From: Marinilabilia rubra
GTDB taxonomy: Bacteria > Bacteroidota > Bacteroidia > Bacteroidales > Marinilabiliaceae
Assembly: GCF_003121985.1 (NCBI RefSeq)
Contig: NZ_QEWP01000001.1
Location: 186,001-250,000 of the forward strand
DNA length: 64,000 bases
Reading direction: 5' to 3'
The position numbers and the translations under genes were made by a program. Positions within the stretch are counted from its first letter, which is position 1. The number at the start of each line of letters is the position of its first letter. Positions 7,994 to 17,278 of this stretch are shown piece after piece. The notes below the pieces were generated by a model, which made no database searches, was not told the origin of the DNA, and was given only the letters and a program-made list of their open reading frames with translations.

Positions 7994-9466
7994 ATGCATA
8001 ACAAAATTTCATGTTTTTTGCCGGTTGCCGAACCGGCCGATCTTAAGCAAACCATTGATGAACTAAAAGCAGTTGATCTGGTCGACGGAATTTATGTAAT
8101 GATCACCCCTGGAAGTAAGGGCGCAGAGTTGCCGGAAGGTGTTGACTCATTTGAAGTGCCGGCCCTTAACTCCACTCAGATGGTGAAAGAAATAGCAAAA
8201 AGGGGTGAGACATCCACGCATGTTTTGCTGTATACCAAATCGCTTCCTCTGAAATTGGGTGCATTGTCGTTGGAGCGCATGGTTCAGGCGGCTGAATATA
8301 CCGGGGCAGGAATGATTTACTCCGATTATTTTGCATTGAAGGAAGGTAAAATGATACAAAATCCGGTAATTGATTATCAGGACGGGAGTTTGAGAGACGA
8401 TTTCAACTTTGGTTCTTTGCTGTTTTTCCCTTCTGAAGCGGTTAAAGAAGCCGCAGGCAAAATGAAGGCCGATTATAAATTTGCGGGACTGTATGACCTT
8501 CGACTCAAAGTCTCTCAGAATCTTAAGCTCTTCCGTTTGCCGGAATTTCTATATACCGAAATGGAAACGGATACACGTAAATCAGGCGAAAAGATTTTCG
8601 ACTATGTGGACCCTAAAAACCGGGAGGTTCAGATTGAAATGGAAGTTGCCTGTACCGAGCATCTAAAAGCCATTGGCGGATATCTTAAGCCGGAATTTGA
8701 AGAAGTGAAATTTGATGAATCGGATTTTCCGGTGGAGGCCTCAGTCGTAGTTCCGGTGCGAAACCGTGCCAAAACCATCGAAGATGCGGTAAGGTCTGTT
8801 TTTAATCAGAATACTTCATTCAAATTCAATTTGATCATTGTCGACAACCACTCGGATGACGGAACTACAGAAATTTTGAAGAAACTGGCCGGTGAAGACA
8901 ATCGTTTGATTCATGTTATTCCCGATCGCAAAGACCTTGGCATTGGGGGCTGCTGGAATATGGCTATTATGAATGAATCCTGTGGTAAGTTTGCCATCCA
9001 ACTCGACAGCGACGATTTATATGCTGATGATTCAGTTGTTCAGACCATCGTCGATGCTTTCTATGAACAAAACTGTGCCATGGTGATCGGCTCTTATCAG
9101 ATGGTGAATTTCAAACTGGAAGAGATTCCTCCGGGATTGATCGACCACAAAGAATGGACGCCTGACAATGGGCGAAACAACGCTTTGCGCATCAATGGAT
9201 TGGGCGCTCCACGTGCATTCTACACACCTGTATTGAGAGAAATCCGGGTGCCTAACGTGAGCTATGGAGAAGACTACGCCGTAGGATTGGCCATTTCCAG
9301 AGATTATCAAATCGGACGGATTTACCAATCTTTATACATGTGCCGTCGTTGGGATGATAACTCAGATGCTTCTTTAGATATTGCAAAAATGAACAACCAT
9401 AATTTATACAAAGACAGGGTGAGAACCATGGAATTGTGGGCTCGCATTGCTAAAAACAAAAAGTAG
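7994..9466 (+). CDS. Cytoplasmic two-domain GT2-like glycosyltransferase
   Basis: 490 residues without signal peptide or membrane segment. The C-terminal half (about 250-490) is a GT-A family 2 domain: ASVVVPVRNRAKTIEDAVRSV, IIVDNHSDDGT, and the metal/nucleotide-binding IQLDSDD, followed by SYGEDYAVGLAI in the acceptor region. The N-terminal half (about 1-240) resembles a degenerate GT-A fold (MIYSDYF, FNFGSLLFF), so the protein may be a tandem of an inactive and an active domain. It lies 20 bp after the amidase gene and only 2 bp before the DUF4922 gene, so translation is probably coupled. Donor and acceptor are unknown. Its constant company with DUF4922 and SpoIID proteins here suggests work on cell-wall sugars, which is inference. 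Confidence 0.75.
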   Translation: MHNKISCFLPVAEPADLKQTIDELKAVDLVDGIYVMITPGSKGAELPEGVDSFEVPALNSTQMVKEIAKRGETSTHVLLYTKSLPLKLGALSLERMVQAAEYTGAGMIYSDYFALKEGKMIQNPVIDYQDGSLRDDFNFGSLLFFPSEAVKEAAGKMKADYKFAGLYDLRLKVSQNLKLFRLPEFLYTEMETDTRKSGEKIFDYVDPKNREVQIEMEVACTEHLKAIGGYLKPEFEEVKFDESDFPVEASVVVPVRNRAKTIEDAVRSVFNQNTSFKFNLIIVDNHSDDGTTEILKKLAGEDNRLIHVIPDRKDLGIGGCWNMAIMNESCGKFAIQLDSDDLYADDSVVQTIVDAFYEQNCAMVIGSYQMVNFKLEEIPPGLIDHKEWTPDNGRNNALRINGLGAPRAFYTPVLREIRVPNVSYGEDYAVGLAISRDYQIGRIYQSLYMCRRWDDNSDASLDIAKMNNHNLYKDRVRTMELWARIAKNKK

Positions 9467-9468
9467 TT

Positions 9469-10434
9469 ATGTCGAATGATGTTTCCATGAATACCTCTTT
9501 ACAGGAAAAAGTTGATCACCTGATTGATGAACAGGTGGTCAACTGGCCAATGGCTAAACCCAATTATGAAGGGCTTAAGCAGGTTAAAATCCGTTCCCTG
9601 GAGTTTGGGCCGGCCACCGAGATGAGAGTGCAGTTCAATCCTGCACGTATACGGTCTTCGGCTGCTAAAGTGGATGCAAAATCCATTCAGGAGCGGAAAT
9701 GTTTTCTGTGTGAAGATAATCTGCCTCAGGAACAAAAAAAGGTGCCGTTCCGGGATGATTATCTGATTTTGGTAAATCCTTTCCCAATATTTCCAAGGCA
9801 TCTCACCATCCCTCATGTGAGACATACCGATCAGCGGATCAAAGGGCGATTGTCCGATATGATGATGCTGGCCCGGGAGCTTCCTGAATTTGTTGTGTTT
9901 TACAATGGCCCCAGATGTGGTGCCAGTGCCCCCGATCATTTTCACTTTCAGGCCGGAAACAAAGGTTTTATGCCAATTGAGAAGGAGTTCCGGTTCCATC
10001 CGCGAAAGTCGTTATTGATTGATCACAAGGGTGTACGTGTTTTCTGTGTCGAAAACTACCTGCGCAAGACACTGGTGTTTGAAGGAGAGCAACCCGATGA
10101 AATCGAGTGCTGGTTCAACCGGGTATACCGTTTTCTGGATACCATTCAACGAAATGGAGAGGAACCGATGCTTAACATTTTGTGCTCATGGGAAAATGGC
10201 ACCTGGCGTTTGATTGTTTTTCCCCGTCAGGGACACCGTCCCCGTCAGTTTTTTGCTGAGGGCGAAGAAAAAATTGTGTTGAGTCCGGCTTCAGTAGATT
10301 TTGGAGGAGTACTGATAACCCCCAGAGAAGAAGATTTCAATAAACTCAATACCGATCTTGTAAAAGACATCTTTGACCAGGTTACACTGAATAAGCATGA
10401 TTGGGAATTGGTAAAGAAAATATTTCAAGAATAA
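9469..10434 (+). CDS. DUF4922 protein, HIT/GalT-superfamily nucleotidyltransferase or phosphorylase
   Basis: 321 residues, no signal peptide. A single CFLC pair (78-81) precedes LVNPFPIFPRHLTIP, then YNGPRCGASAPDHFHFQAG, where HFHFQ (157-161) is the H-x-H-x-Q active-site triad of the GalT/Ap4A-phosphorylase branch of the HIT superfamily. The HFHFQA form and the later pair RLIVFPRQ and GVLITPREEDF also recall plant VTC2 and animal GDPGP1, which phosphorolyse GDP-hexoses. A nucleotide-sugar phosphorylase or nucleotidyltransferase role is therefore likely, with unknown sugar. It is sandwiched by the glycosyltransferase (2 bp) and the SpoIID gene (12 bp). The domain is annotated only as DUF4922 as far as I know. 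Confidence 0.7.
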   Translation: MSNDVSMNTSLQEKVDHLIDEQVVNWPMAKPNYEGLKQVKIRSLEFGPATEMRVQFNPARIRSSAAKVDAKSIQERKCFLCEDNLPQEQKKVPFRDDYLILVNPFPIFPRHLTIPHVRHTDQRIKGRLSDMMMLARELPEFVVFYNGPRCGASAPDHFHFQAGNKGFMPIEKEFRFHPRKSLLIDHKGVRVFCVENYLRKTLVFEGEQPDEIECWFNRVYRFLDTIQRNGEEPMLNILCSWENGTWRLIVFPRQGHRPRQFFAEGEEKIVLSPASVDFGGVLITPREEDFNKLNTDLVKDIFDQVTLNKHDWELVKKIFQE

Positions 10435-10446
10435 AATCTGAATAGT

Positions 10447-11781
10447 ATGCAACCAAATATAGAAGTAGGGGTGCTTTTTGCTCCCGAATTTTCTTTTACT
10501 TTGAATGGGGCTTATAAATTAAAAGCTACAGGTGAGGTGGTTGAGGGCGAAGGAGAAGCTCTTCTGAAGGATGGGGTCATTGCGATTATGATTAATGGCC
10601 AGGCCATCTCATCTGATTTTCCGGTGGAATTTGAGCCTGTGAATTATGAAGAAGCCGGTTTTGAATTGAAAGATGTGGTGATTGGCATCAATTTTCACTG
10701 GGAGCGGAAAGAAGACCAGCGGTTCAAGGGAACACTAAGAATCATCAGTGAGGATGGGCACCTGACAGCTGTTAACCGTTTACCTCTGGAAGATTACTTA
10801 ATAAGTGTGATTTCATCGGAGATGAGTGCCACTTCTTCACCTCAGCTGCTGAGGGCCCATGCGGTGATCTCACGGAGCTGGTTGATGGCTCAGAAAGAAA
10901 AGGAGCAAAAACTGAAAGAAACAGGCAATTACGAAACCGTCATTGAAAGTGAGGGTGAAAAGATTAAGTGGTACGATCGTGAGGATCACATCAACTTCGA
11001 TGTGTGTGCCGATGATCACTGCCAAAGATATCAGGGTATTACTAGAGCCTCTACAAAAGAAGTGGAGGCGGCCATTGCTGACACGTTCGGAGAAGTTTTG
11101 ACCTACAATAATGAGATTTGTGATGCCCGGTTTTCAAAAGCTTGCGGTGGCATTGCAGAGGTTTTTGAGAATGTTTGGGAGCCGGTCAATCATCCCTACC
11201 TTACCAAGGTGATCGACAATGACTTTACACCGGAAGGATTCAGTTTGGATTTAAAGCAGGAGGATGCAGCGAATGACTGGATCACCGGAAATCCCCCGGC
11301 TTTCTGTAACACACAAGATAAAGAGGTGCTGGCACAGGTGCTCAACGACTACGATCAGGAAACTGCCGATTTTTACCGATGGAAAGTGACGTTGGAACAG
11401 GATGATGTGAAGCGACTATTGAAAAAGAAGATTGATTTGGAACTGGGCGATATCATCGATATGATTCCGGTTGAGCGAGGCGAATCCGGTCGTTTGATTC
11501 GTCTCAGGATTGTCGGAACCAAAGGAGGGCTGATCATCGGCAAAGAACTGGAAATCCGTAAAGCTCTGTCAGAATCTCACCTTTACAGTTCTGCTTTTGT
11601 GGTTGAAAAAGAAGCTGGTGAAGGAGATATTCCGAAGTCATTTACTCTGTTTGGTGCCGGTTGGGGCCATGGTGTTGGGTTATGCCAGATAGGAGCAGCC
11701 GTAATGGGAGCCAAAGGTTATTCTTATCAGGAGATTTTGAATCATTATTTCAGAGGGGCTGAATTGGAAAAACGTTATTGA
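10447..11781 (+). CDS. SpoIID/LytB-domain protein without signal peptide
   Basis: 444 residues. The SpoIID domain is clear: LPLEDYLISVISSEM (112-126, with the Glu that is catalytic in SpoIID) followed by RAHAVISRSWL, then FSKACGG, and the C-terminal GAGWGHGVGLCQIGAAVMGAKGY. SpoIID proteins cut glycan strands lacking stem peptides as lytic transglycosylases. Unusually, the protein starts MQPNIEVGVLFAPEF with no signal sequence, and the preceding stop codon is only 12 bp away, so a missed leader is unlikely. It contains an extra acidic segment between about 155 and 200 relative to the Bacillus enzyme. Either it acts in the cytoplasm on imported glycan pieces or it leaves the cell by a non-classical route. 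Confidence 0.85.
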   Translation: MQPNIEVGVLFAPEFSFTLNGAYKLKATGEVVEGEGEALLKDGVIAIMINGQAISSDFPVEFEPVNYEEAGFELKDVVIGINFHWERKEDQRFKGTLRIISEDGHLTAVNRLPLEDYLISVISSEMSATSSPQLLRAHAVISRSWLMAQKEKEQKLKETGNYETVIESEGEKIKWYDREDHINFDVCADDHCQRYQGITRASTKEVEAAIADTFGEVLTYNNEICDARFSKACGGIAEVFENVWEPVNHPYLTKVIDNDFTPEGFSLDLKQEDAANDWITGNPPAFCNTQDKEVLAQVLNDYDQETADFYRWKVTLEQDDVKRLLKKKIDLELGDIIDMIPVERGESGRLIRLRIVGTKGGLIIGKELEIRKALSESHLYSSAFVVEKEAGEGDIPKSFTLFGAGWGHGVGLCQIGAAVMGAKGYSYQEILNHYFRGAELEKRY

Positions 11782-11911
11782 ATTGACGAGCTTCCGCTGA
11801 TGCGGATTTAAAATTTGCATCTTTTTAATTCAGGATTTCTTTGAGATCAAAGCGACAGAGCCGAGCGGCAATCCTGTTTACAATAAATCAAAAAGATAAA
11901 TTTTAAATAAA

Positions 11912-11960
11912 AGTGGATTGCAAATCCACTGCAAAAAGGGTGCGGATTACAAATCCGCAC
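11912..11960. repeat. Pair of triloop palindromes
   Basis: Two neighbouring hairpins: AGTGGATT-GCA-AATCCACT (11912-11930) and GTGCGGATT-ACA-AATCCGCAC (11940-11960). Both have 3-nt loops and stems closing with TT/AA, the same design as the REP-like palindromes at 18443 and 21512. They lie in the 257-bp gap between the SpoIID and AmpG-like genes. Confidence 0.7.
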
Positions 11961-12038
11961 CAGGGAAGTTATCGTTTTGAGAAATTATAAATGTGCGATC
12001 ACAGTTATTGCTAACGTGACAGTTAAATTTTTTGTGCT

Positions 12039-13880
12039 ATGGGTTCAAAAAACCGTTCACCCTGGAGTTGGGTGCCTACTCTTTACTTTGCGCAAGGTAT
12101 TCCTTATGTAATTGTGATGACCGTTTCGGTCATTATGTATAAGCGATTAGGCATTTCAAATGCTGATATTGCTTTGTACACCAGCTGGCTTTATCTGCCA
12201 TGGGTCATTAAACCACTTTGGAGTCCCGTGGTAGATTTGCTTAAAACCAAACGTTGGTGGATTGTTGTAATGCAGATTTTGGTCGGTGCCGGACTGGCCG
12301 GTGTGGCTTTTTCGATACCGGTGCCCGATTTCTTTCAATACACACTGGCTTTTTTCTGGCTGCTTGCCTTCAGTTCGGCCACACACGATATTGCTGCTGA
12401 TGGGTTTTACATGTTGGCTCTTGATGAGCATAAGCAAGCCTATTTTATTGGCATTCGAAGTACCTTTTACAGGGTGGCGATGATTACAGGGCAGGGATTG
12501 CTCATTATTCTGGCCGGATTTTTTGAAACCCATACAGGGCTGGATCCCATCGAATTTTCAGTGCGTACCAGGCCCGATCAACCCGCAGAAATTAGGGTGC
12601 CCGAGTTTGAAAAGGACGTTAAAAGCGATGAAAAGAGTTTTGTGCTCACGACGGATGACCTTCAGATTCCCACAAAAAAAGCAGCCCCGGAGACCATCGA
12701 CAGCCTTATTCAATGGGCTGAGGATGAAAATCTTTCCAATGGCTTTGTTTTGCCTGAAAAAGCAAAAGAGGTTGAAGAGCCTGATGGATGGTTTTCCACC
12801 TATGTGTCCGGTCCGCTAAAAGAGACGCTGAAGTCAACCTTTGGACGGGATGAGGTCGTAGAATCTACCCTGAATCCCGGGAATATTGGAATTGTGGGTG
12901 TTCGGTTAACCAAAGCTCCTGAAACCGGTGAAAAGGTAATCCTGAATACCGGTATTCGAAAAGGTGATGAGAGTATTAAATTAATAGAGGGAGAGCGCAT
13001 TGAGGTGAGTCCTGCCAACTGGCAGAAGATGGCCTGGATAGTGGTTCAGCTCGACCCCAAACTTGAAGGCGCAACCAATGCGTGGTATGAAGGTCGTTCC
13101 GGGAATATTCCTTTGGCCTGGACCATTACTTTTGTTATTCTTGCGGGCATGTTTGTGGTGTTTTTCCTTTATCATCGGTTTATTCTGCCACGTCCCGATT
13201 CGGATAAAGCAACTGTTCAGGGAGAAGGTGAAAACCTTTTTTCTGAGTTTTTTGCCACTTTCAAATCCTTTTTCACTAAAGAAAACACCGGTCCGGCCTT
13301 GGCTTTCCTGTTGTTATTCCGGCTCGGAGAATCACAAATCGTAAAACTGGCTTCACCATTTATGCTGGATGCACGTGAAGTAGGCGGTTTGGGACTTACT
13401 ACCGGTGATGTTGGGCTTATTTACGGAACTATTGGTATTCTTGCCCTTACCCTGGGCGGAATTCTTGGCGGCCTGGTAGCCTCAAAGCATGGTCTTAAAT
13501 TCTGGCTTTGGCCCATGGCTTTTGCAATGAACCTTCCCAACCTGGTATTTGTGTATCTGTCGTATGTTACCCCTCAAAGCATGTGGCTCATCTCAGCATC
13601 AGTAGCCGTTGAGCAGTTTGGCTATGGATTTGGGTTTACCGCCTACATGCTTTATATGATCTATTTTGCAGCAGGCAACCATAAAACTGCACACTATGCT
13701 ATTTGTACCGGACTCATGGCTCTTGGTATGATGATTCCGGGAATGATTTCAGGTTGGATTCAGGAGATTGTGGGCTATGAGAATTTCTTTATCTGGGTGG
13801 TGATATGTACCATCCCCGGCTTCATTGTTCTTAAGTTTCTGAAAATTGATCCCACTTTTGGTATCAAAAAGAAAGAGTAA
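12039..13880 (+). CDS. AmpG-like MFS muropeptide transporter with large extra loop
   Basis: Inner-membrane carrier of 613 residues. The N-terminal half has TM segments near 11-33, 42-66, 73-93, 100-127 and 136-162, with YFAQGIPY and HDIAADGF resembling the AmpG family, which imports anhydro-muropeptides. An inserted soluble segment of about 190 residues (164-357) separates TM5 from TM6; by the usual MFS topology it faces the periplasm. The remaining TMs run from 358 to about 605. Classical AmpG proteins are about 430-490 residues and lack this loop. Downstream of SpoIID (which makes anhydro ends) and upstream of a DigH-like glycosidase, it probably imports peptidoglycan sugars or muropeptides. 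The cargo remains inferred. Confidence 0.8.
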   Translation: MGSKNRSPWSWVPTLYFAQGIPYVIVMTVSVIMYKRLGISNADIALYTSWLYLPWVIKPLWSPVVDLLKTKRWWIVVMQILVGAGLAGVAFSIPVPDFFQYTLAFFWLLAFSSATHDIAADGFYMLALDEHKQAYFIGIRSTFYRVAMITGQGLLIILAGFFETHTGLDPIEFSVRTRPDQPAEIRVPEFEKDVKSDEKSFVLTTDDLQIPTKKAAPETIDSLIQWAEDENLSNGFVLPEKAKEVEEPDGWFSTYVSGPLKETLKSTFGRDEVVESTLNPGNIGIVGVRLTKAPETGEKVILNTGIRKGDESIKLIEGERIEVSPANWQKMAWIVVQLDPKLEGATNAWYEGRSGNIPLAWTITFVILAGMFVVFFLYHRFILPRPDSDKATVQGEGENLFSEFFATFKSFFTKENTGPALAFLLLFRLGESQIVKLASPFMLDAREVGGLGLTTGDVGLIYGTIGILALTLGGILGGLVASKHGLKFWLWPMAFAMNLPNLVFVYLSYVTPQSMWLISASVAVEQFGYGFGFTAYMLYMIYFAAGNHKTAHYAICTGLMALGMMIPGMISGWIQEIVGYENFFIWVVICTIPGFIVLKFLKIDPTFGIKKKE

Positions 13881-13883
13881 TTT

Positions 13884-13945
13884 AAGGCTGAGACTGAGGT
13901 TAAGGCTAAGATAACTCTCGATCTTAATCTCAACCTCAGTCTCAA
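13884..13945. repeat. Intergenic inverted repeat
   Basis: GCTGAGACTGAGGTTAAG is followed about 25 bp later by its near complement (CTTAATCTCAACCTCAGTCTCAAC), giving an imperfect hairpin between the AmpG-like and GHL10 genes. Similar GAGGTT/AAGGTT-based low-complexity sequence recurs at 15508-15540 and 15650-15680. Confidence 0.55.
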
Positions 13946-13989
13946 CTTATCTGCCATCTTAAATCTAATAATCTTAGATCTAATACAAT

Positions 13990-15507
13990 ATGTTACGTAA
14001 ACTAACATTCCTATCCATCCTGTCGCTTTTTGTTGCTTCACTGCAAGCCAGAGAATACCCCAAGCGCGAGATGCGAGCCATCTGGATTGCTACAGTGGCC
14101 AATATCGACTGGCCTTCAAAGTCGGGGTTGTCGGTAGATATGCAGCAGGAAGAAATGCTTGAGCTTTTCGATCTGGCCAAAGAGTACAATCTTAACACCG
14201 TTATATTTCAGGTCAGACCATCTACAGATGCTTTTTTCCCTTCAGATTTGGAGCCATGGTCGCAGTGGCTTACCGGAGAGCAGGGTCAGGCACCGGATCC
14301 TTATTACGATCCTCTGGAGTTTGCGATCGAAGAAGGGAGAAAGAGGGGCCTTGAGATACATCTCTGGTTAAACCCTTACCGGGCAGTGGTGGATACTGCG
14401 AAAGCTTCAGTTGCTGATGATCATCCCGTAAATCAACATCCCGATTGGTTTGTAACCTATGGTAAGGCCCGGTATTTCAATCCCGGATTGCCCGATACCC
14501 GCAACCATGTGGCCACGGTGGTGGCTGATGTATTGAAACGATACGATGTGGACGCCCTCCATTTCGATGATTATTTTTACCCCTACCGAATTGCCGGGGA
14601 GGAATTCCCCGATCAGGAAGCATTTGAAATGTATCCCCGTGGTTTTTCGTCCGACCAAAAAGATGACTGGCGTCGCGATAATGTGGATCTGATAATTGAA
14701 CAATTACATGACACAATAGAAAGTGTTAATCCATCAGTAGCGTTTGGTATCAGTCCTTTTGGTGTTTGGCGGAATCAGTCGGTCGATCCGCGTGGATCAG
14801 CCACCCGTGCCGGACAAACCAATTATGATGATCTGTTTGCCAATATTCTTCGCTGGCAAGAGGAAGGGTGGATCGATTACATCACACCTCAAATATACTG
14901 GCACATTGGGAAGGAGGTGGCCGATTATGCGATTATAGCCGATTGGTGGAGTAAAAATGCCCTGGGATGCCGGCTATACATCGGACAGGCATTCTACCGC
15001 ATTAACCGCGATTCCAAAGATCGTGAATGGCGATCGTCCAGGCAGATTCTGAAGCAGATTAAACTGAATCGTACTTACCCTAATATTGATGGCAGTATGT
15101 TTTTTAGTGCCAAATCTCTTAGAAGTAATCCCCGCCGGTTGAAAGAAAAGCTGCTGAGAAAGGCATATCGTTATGAGGCTCTGCCCCCGGTCAACCCTAG
15201 GGTTGAACAGGAGACTCCCGAGGTTCCCCAAAATCCTGAAATCAAGTTGGCAGGAGACTCTATTCATATGACGTGGGAACCCGGAGAAAACAATGAAACG
15301 TTTGTAATCTATAAGTTTAAACGTGGAAAACAGGCCAACACCGAAGACCCTGAAAATATTTTTGCCGTAACCGGAATGAATGAAATCACTTTCGAAGTAG
15401 ACCGCAAAACGCATCCCCGAAAGTATTATTTTGTAATTTCGGCCATGAGCCATACCAATATTGAGTCGGTTACGGAGTTTTTTACCGATGTAAGTCTGGA
15501 GGATTAA
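13990..15507 (+). CDS. GHL10-family glycosidase (DigH/YngK-like), exported
   Basis: 505 residues with a signal peptide (LTFLSILSLFVASLQA). The TIM-barrel GHL10 domain (about 25-360) begins REMRAIWIATVANIDWP, contains FQVRPSTDAFFPS, HLWLNPYR and the hallmark HFDDYFYPY (191-199). A C-terminal fibronectin III/Ig-like domain follows (about 425-500). E. coli DigH (formerly YddW), of the same family, hydrolyses denuded peptidoglycan glycans. Its place after an amidase-like protein, a SpoIID protein and an AmpG-like carrier fits that activity in the periplasm or at the cell surface. It is part of the plus-strand run that began at the amidase gene. Confidence 0.88.
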   Translation: MLRKLTFLSILSLFVASLQAREYPKREMRAIWIATVANIDWPSKSGLSVDMQQEEMLELFDLAKEYNLNTVIFQVRPSTDAFFPSDLEPWSQWLTGEQGQAPDPYYDPLEFAIEEGRKRGLEIHLWLNPYRAVVDTAKASVADDHPVNQHPDWFVTYGKARYFNPGLPDTRNHVATVVADVLKRYDVDALHFDDYFYPYRIAGEEFPDQEAFEMYPRGFSSDQKDDWRRDNVDLIIEQLHDTIESVNPSVAFGISPFGVWRNQSVDPRGSATRAGQTNYDDLFANILRWQEEGWIDYITPQIYWHIGKEVADYAIIADWWSKNALGCRLYIGQAFYRINRDSKDREWRSSRQILKQIKLNRTYPNIDGSMFFSAKSLRSNPRRLKEKLLRKAYRYEALPPVNPRVEQETPEVPQNPEIKLAGDSIHMTWEPGENNETFVIYKFKRGKQANTEDPENIFAVTGMNEITFEVDRKTHPRKYYFVISAMSHTNIESVTEFFTDVSLED

Positions 15508-15687
15508 GGTTGAGACTAAGGTAAAGGTTTAGACTAAGGTTGAGTAGAGACGCGCCAAACTCGAGGTATCTTTTAAAGATTCACGGCTTCCGGAGAGGAT
15601 AGTAAAGACGCACGGCCGTGCGTCTCTACCCACACATCAGCCTCTACCTACACCTCACCCTTAACCTCACCCTCAATACTATAAACT
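15508..15687. repeat. Repeat-filled gap with a 20-bp perfect palindrome
   Basis: The gap between the GHL10 and symporter genes consists of AAGGTTGAG-type low-complexity words at both ends. In the middle is the perfect palindrome AGACGCACGGCCGTGCGTCT (15606-15625), inside the wider GTAGAGACGC...GCGTCTCTAC repeat word. A half copy (GTAGAGACGCG) lies at about 15543-15553. Confidence 0.6.
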
Positions 15688-17127
15688 ATGAGCACAACAC
15701 TTGTTTTACTGGTTATTCTGGGCTTTTTCACTGCCCTTTTTCTGATATCGTGGTTTTCATCGCGAAACAGCAACAGCGAAACTTTTTTTACGGGTAACCG
15801 CCAATCTCCATGGTATCTTGTTGCTTTTGGCATGATTGGCGCCACTATTTCAGGTGTCACATTTATATCTGTTCCGGGTGAAGTTGGCAACAGTGCGTGG
15901 AGCTATTTCCAGTTTATTCTTGGTAACTTTGTGGGCTACTGGATAATTGCTCTGGTGCTGTTGCCACTTTACTATAAACGTAACCTGGTATCCATTTATA
16001 CTTATCTCGATCAGCGTTTTGGTCTGAGATCTTATGAGACAGGATCTTTCTTTTTTCTGGTATCTCAAACCATTGGTGCTTCATTCAGGCTTTATCTGGT
16101 TGCCGGGGTTTTGCAGATTTCCTTTTTCGATGCGTTGGGTGTTCCGTTTTGGGTAACTGTGCTTGCTACCATAACGCTCATTTGGCTTTACACCTATAAA
16201 GCCGGCATTAAGACAGTCGTTTGGACCGATACATTGCAGACGTTCTTTATTCTGCTTTCTGTAGTTGTGACCATTATTGTTGTTCTTCAACAGCTGGATA
16301 TGAGTTTTGGGGAAATGATTCAGGCTATTGACAGCCATCCCCGAAGTAAAATTTTTGACTGGAACTGGCGTTCCGGAACCAACTTTTTCAAACAGTTTAT
16401 CGCTGGAATCGGAATTACTATTGTGATGACCGGGCTGGATCAGAATATGATGCAGAAGAGCCTGACGTGTAAAAATCAGAAAGAGGCCCAGAAGAACCTG
16501 TTTTGGTTCAGTCTGGCATTTGTGTTAACCAATCTGATGTTTCTGGGGCTGGGGGTGATGTTGTATCATTATGCCGCAGAAATGGGCATTGAATTGCCTC
16601 AACGAACGGATGATGTTTTTCCACTGCTGGCTATAAAATATTTTGGGACTGCTGTTGGTGTTTTCTTTCTTTTGGGGATTACGGCAGCTGCCTATTCGAG
16701 TGCAGACTCAGCACTTACAGCACTTACCACAGCCTTTTGCATCGACTTTCTCAAGGTTAACCCCAAACTACCGTCCACAGAAAAAACCAGAATTAAAGTC
16801 CACATAGCTTTTTCCTTTATTATGTTTTTGGTCATCGTGATTTTCCGCATTATCAATGACGAGAGTGTGGTTAACTCGGTGTTTACAGCTGCCGGATATA
16901 CTTATGGACCTTTGCTTGGGTTGTTTACTTTTGGTATCCTGACAAAACGCAGCACCAGAGACCGGTTTGTACCTTATATTAGCGTACTCTCACCCATATT
17001 GTGTTACATCATTAGCTCCAATTCGGAACAGTGGCTCGGAGGCTATAAGTTTGGTTTTGAACTATTGTTGCTTAACGGATTCCTGGTGTTTATGGGACTT
17101 TTGATGTTTTCAGGTAAGGAAAAGTAG
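15688..17127 (+). CDS. Sodium:solute symporter (SSS family)
   Basis: 479 residues with about 13 hydrophobic segments. SSS hallmarks are present: FFTGNRQSPWYLVAFGMIGATISGVTFISVPG at the N-terminus, VWTDTLQTFF in the TM5/6 area, TGLDQNMMQKSL, and AAAYSSADSALTALTTAF where SSS proteins coordinate sodium. It probably imports a sugar or sugar acid; SSS members serve sialic acid, galactose and others. Its location between a GHL10 glycosidase and a DUF5009 protein suggests an amino-sugar product of peptidoglycan breakdown. The substrate cannot be read from sequence. Confidence 0.88.
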   Translation: MSTTLVLLVILGFFTALFLISWFSSRNSNSETFFTGNRQSPWYLVAFGMIGATISGVTFISVPGEVGNSAWSYFQFILGNFVGYWIIALVLLPLYYKRNLVSIYTYLDQRFGLRSYETGSFFFLVSQTIGASFRLYLVAGVLQISFFDALGVPFWVTVLATITLIWLYTYKAGIKTVVWTDTLQTFFILLSVVVTIIVVLQQLDMSFGEMIQAIDSHPRSKIFDWNWRSGTNFFKQFIAGIGITIVMTGLDQNMMQKSLTCKNQKEAQKNLFWFSLAFVLTNLMFLGLGVMLYHYAAEMGIELPQRTDDVFPLLAIKYFGTAVGVFFLLGITAAAYSSADSALTALTTAFCIDFLKVNPKLPSTEKTRIKVHIAFSFIMFLVIVIFRIINDESVVNSVFTAAGYTYGPLLGLFTFGILTKRSTRDRFVPYISVLSPILCYIISSNSEQWLGGYKFGFELLLLNGFLVFMGLLMFSGKEK

Positions 17128-17278
17128 ACTCGTGGTCAGTAATCAGTGATCAGTCAGTGAACAGTTGAACAACCAACCCATCACCCAGCAACCAGAACCC
17201 CGAACCCCGCACCTTACACCCAGTACCTTATACCCAGCCCCAATAAAAAGTAGTCTAATGAGTAAATAATATCTACAA

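Noticed and set aside
9499-9999. 166-codon minus-strand frame inside the DUF4922 gene
   Set aside because: It lies wholly within a well-supported gene on the other strand and shows low-complexity, His-rich translation without motifs.
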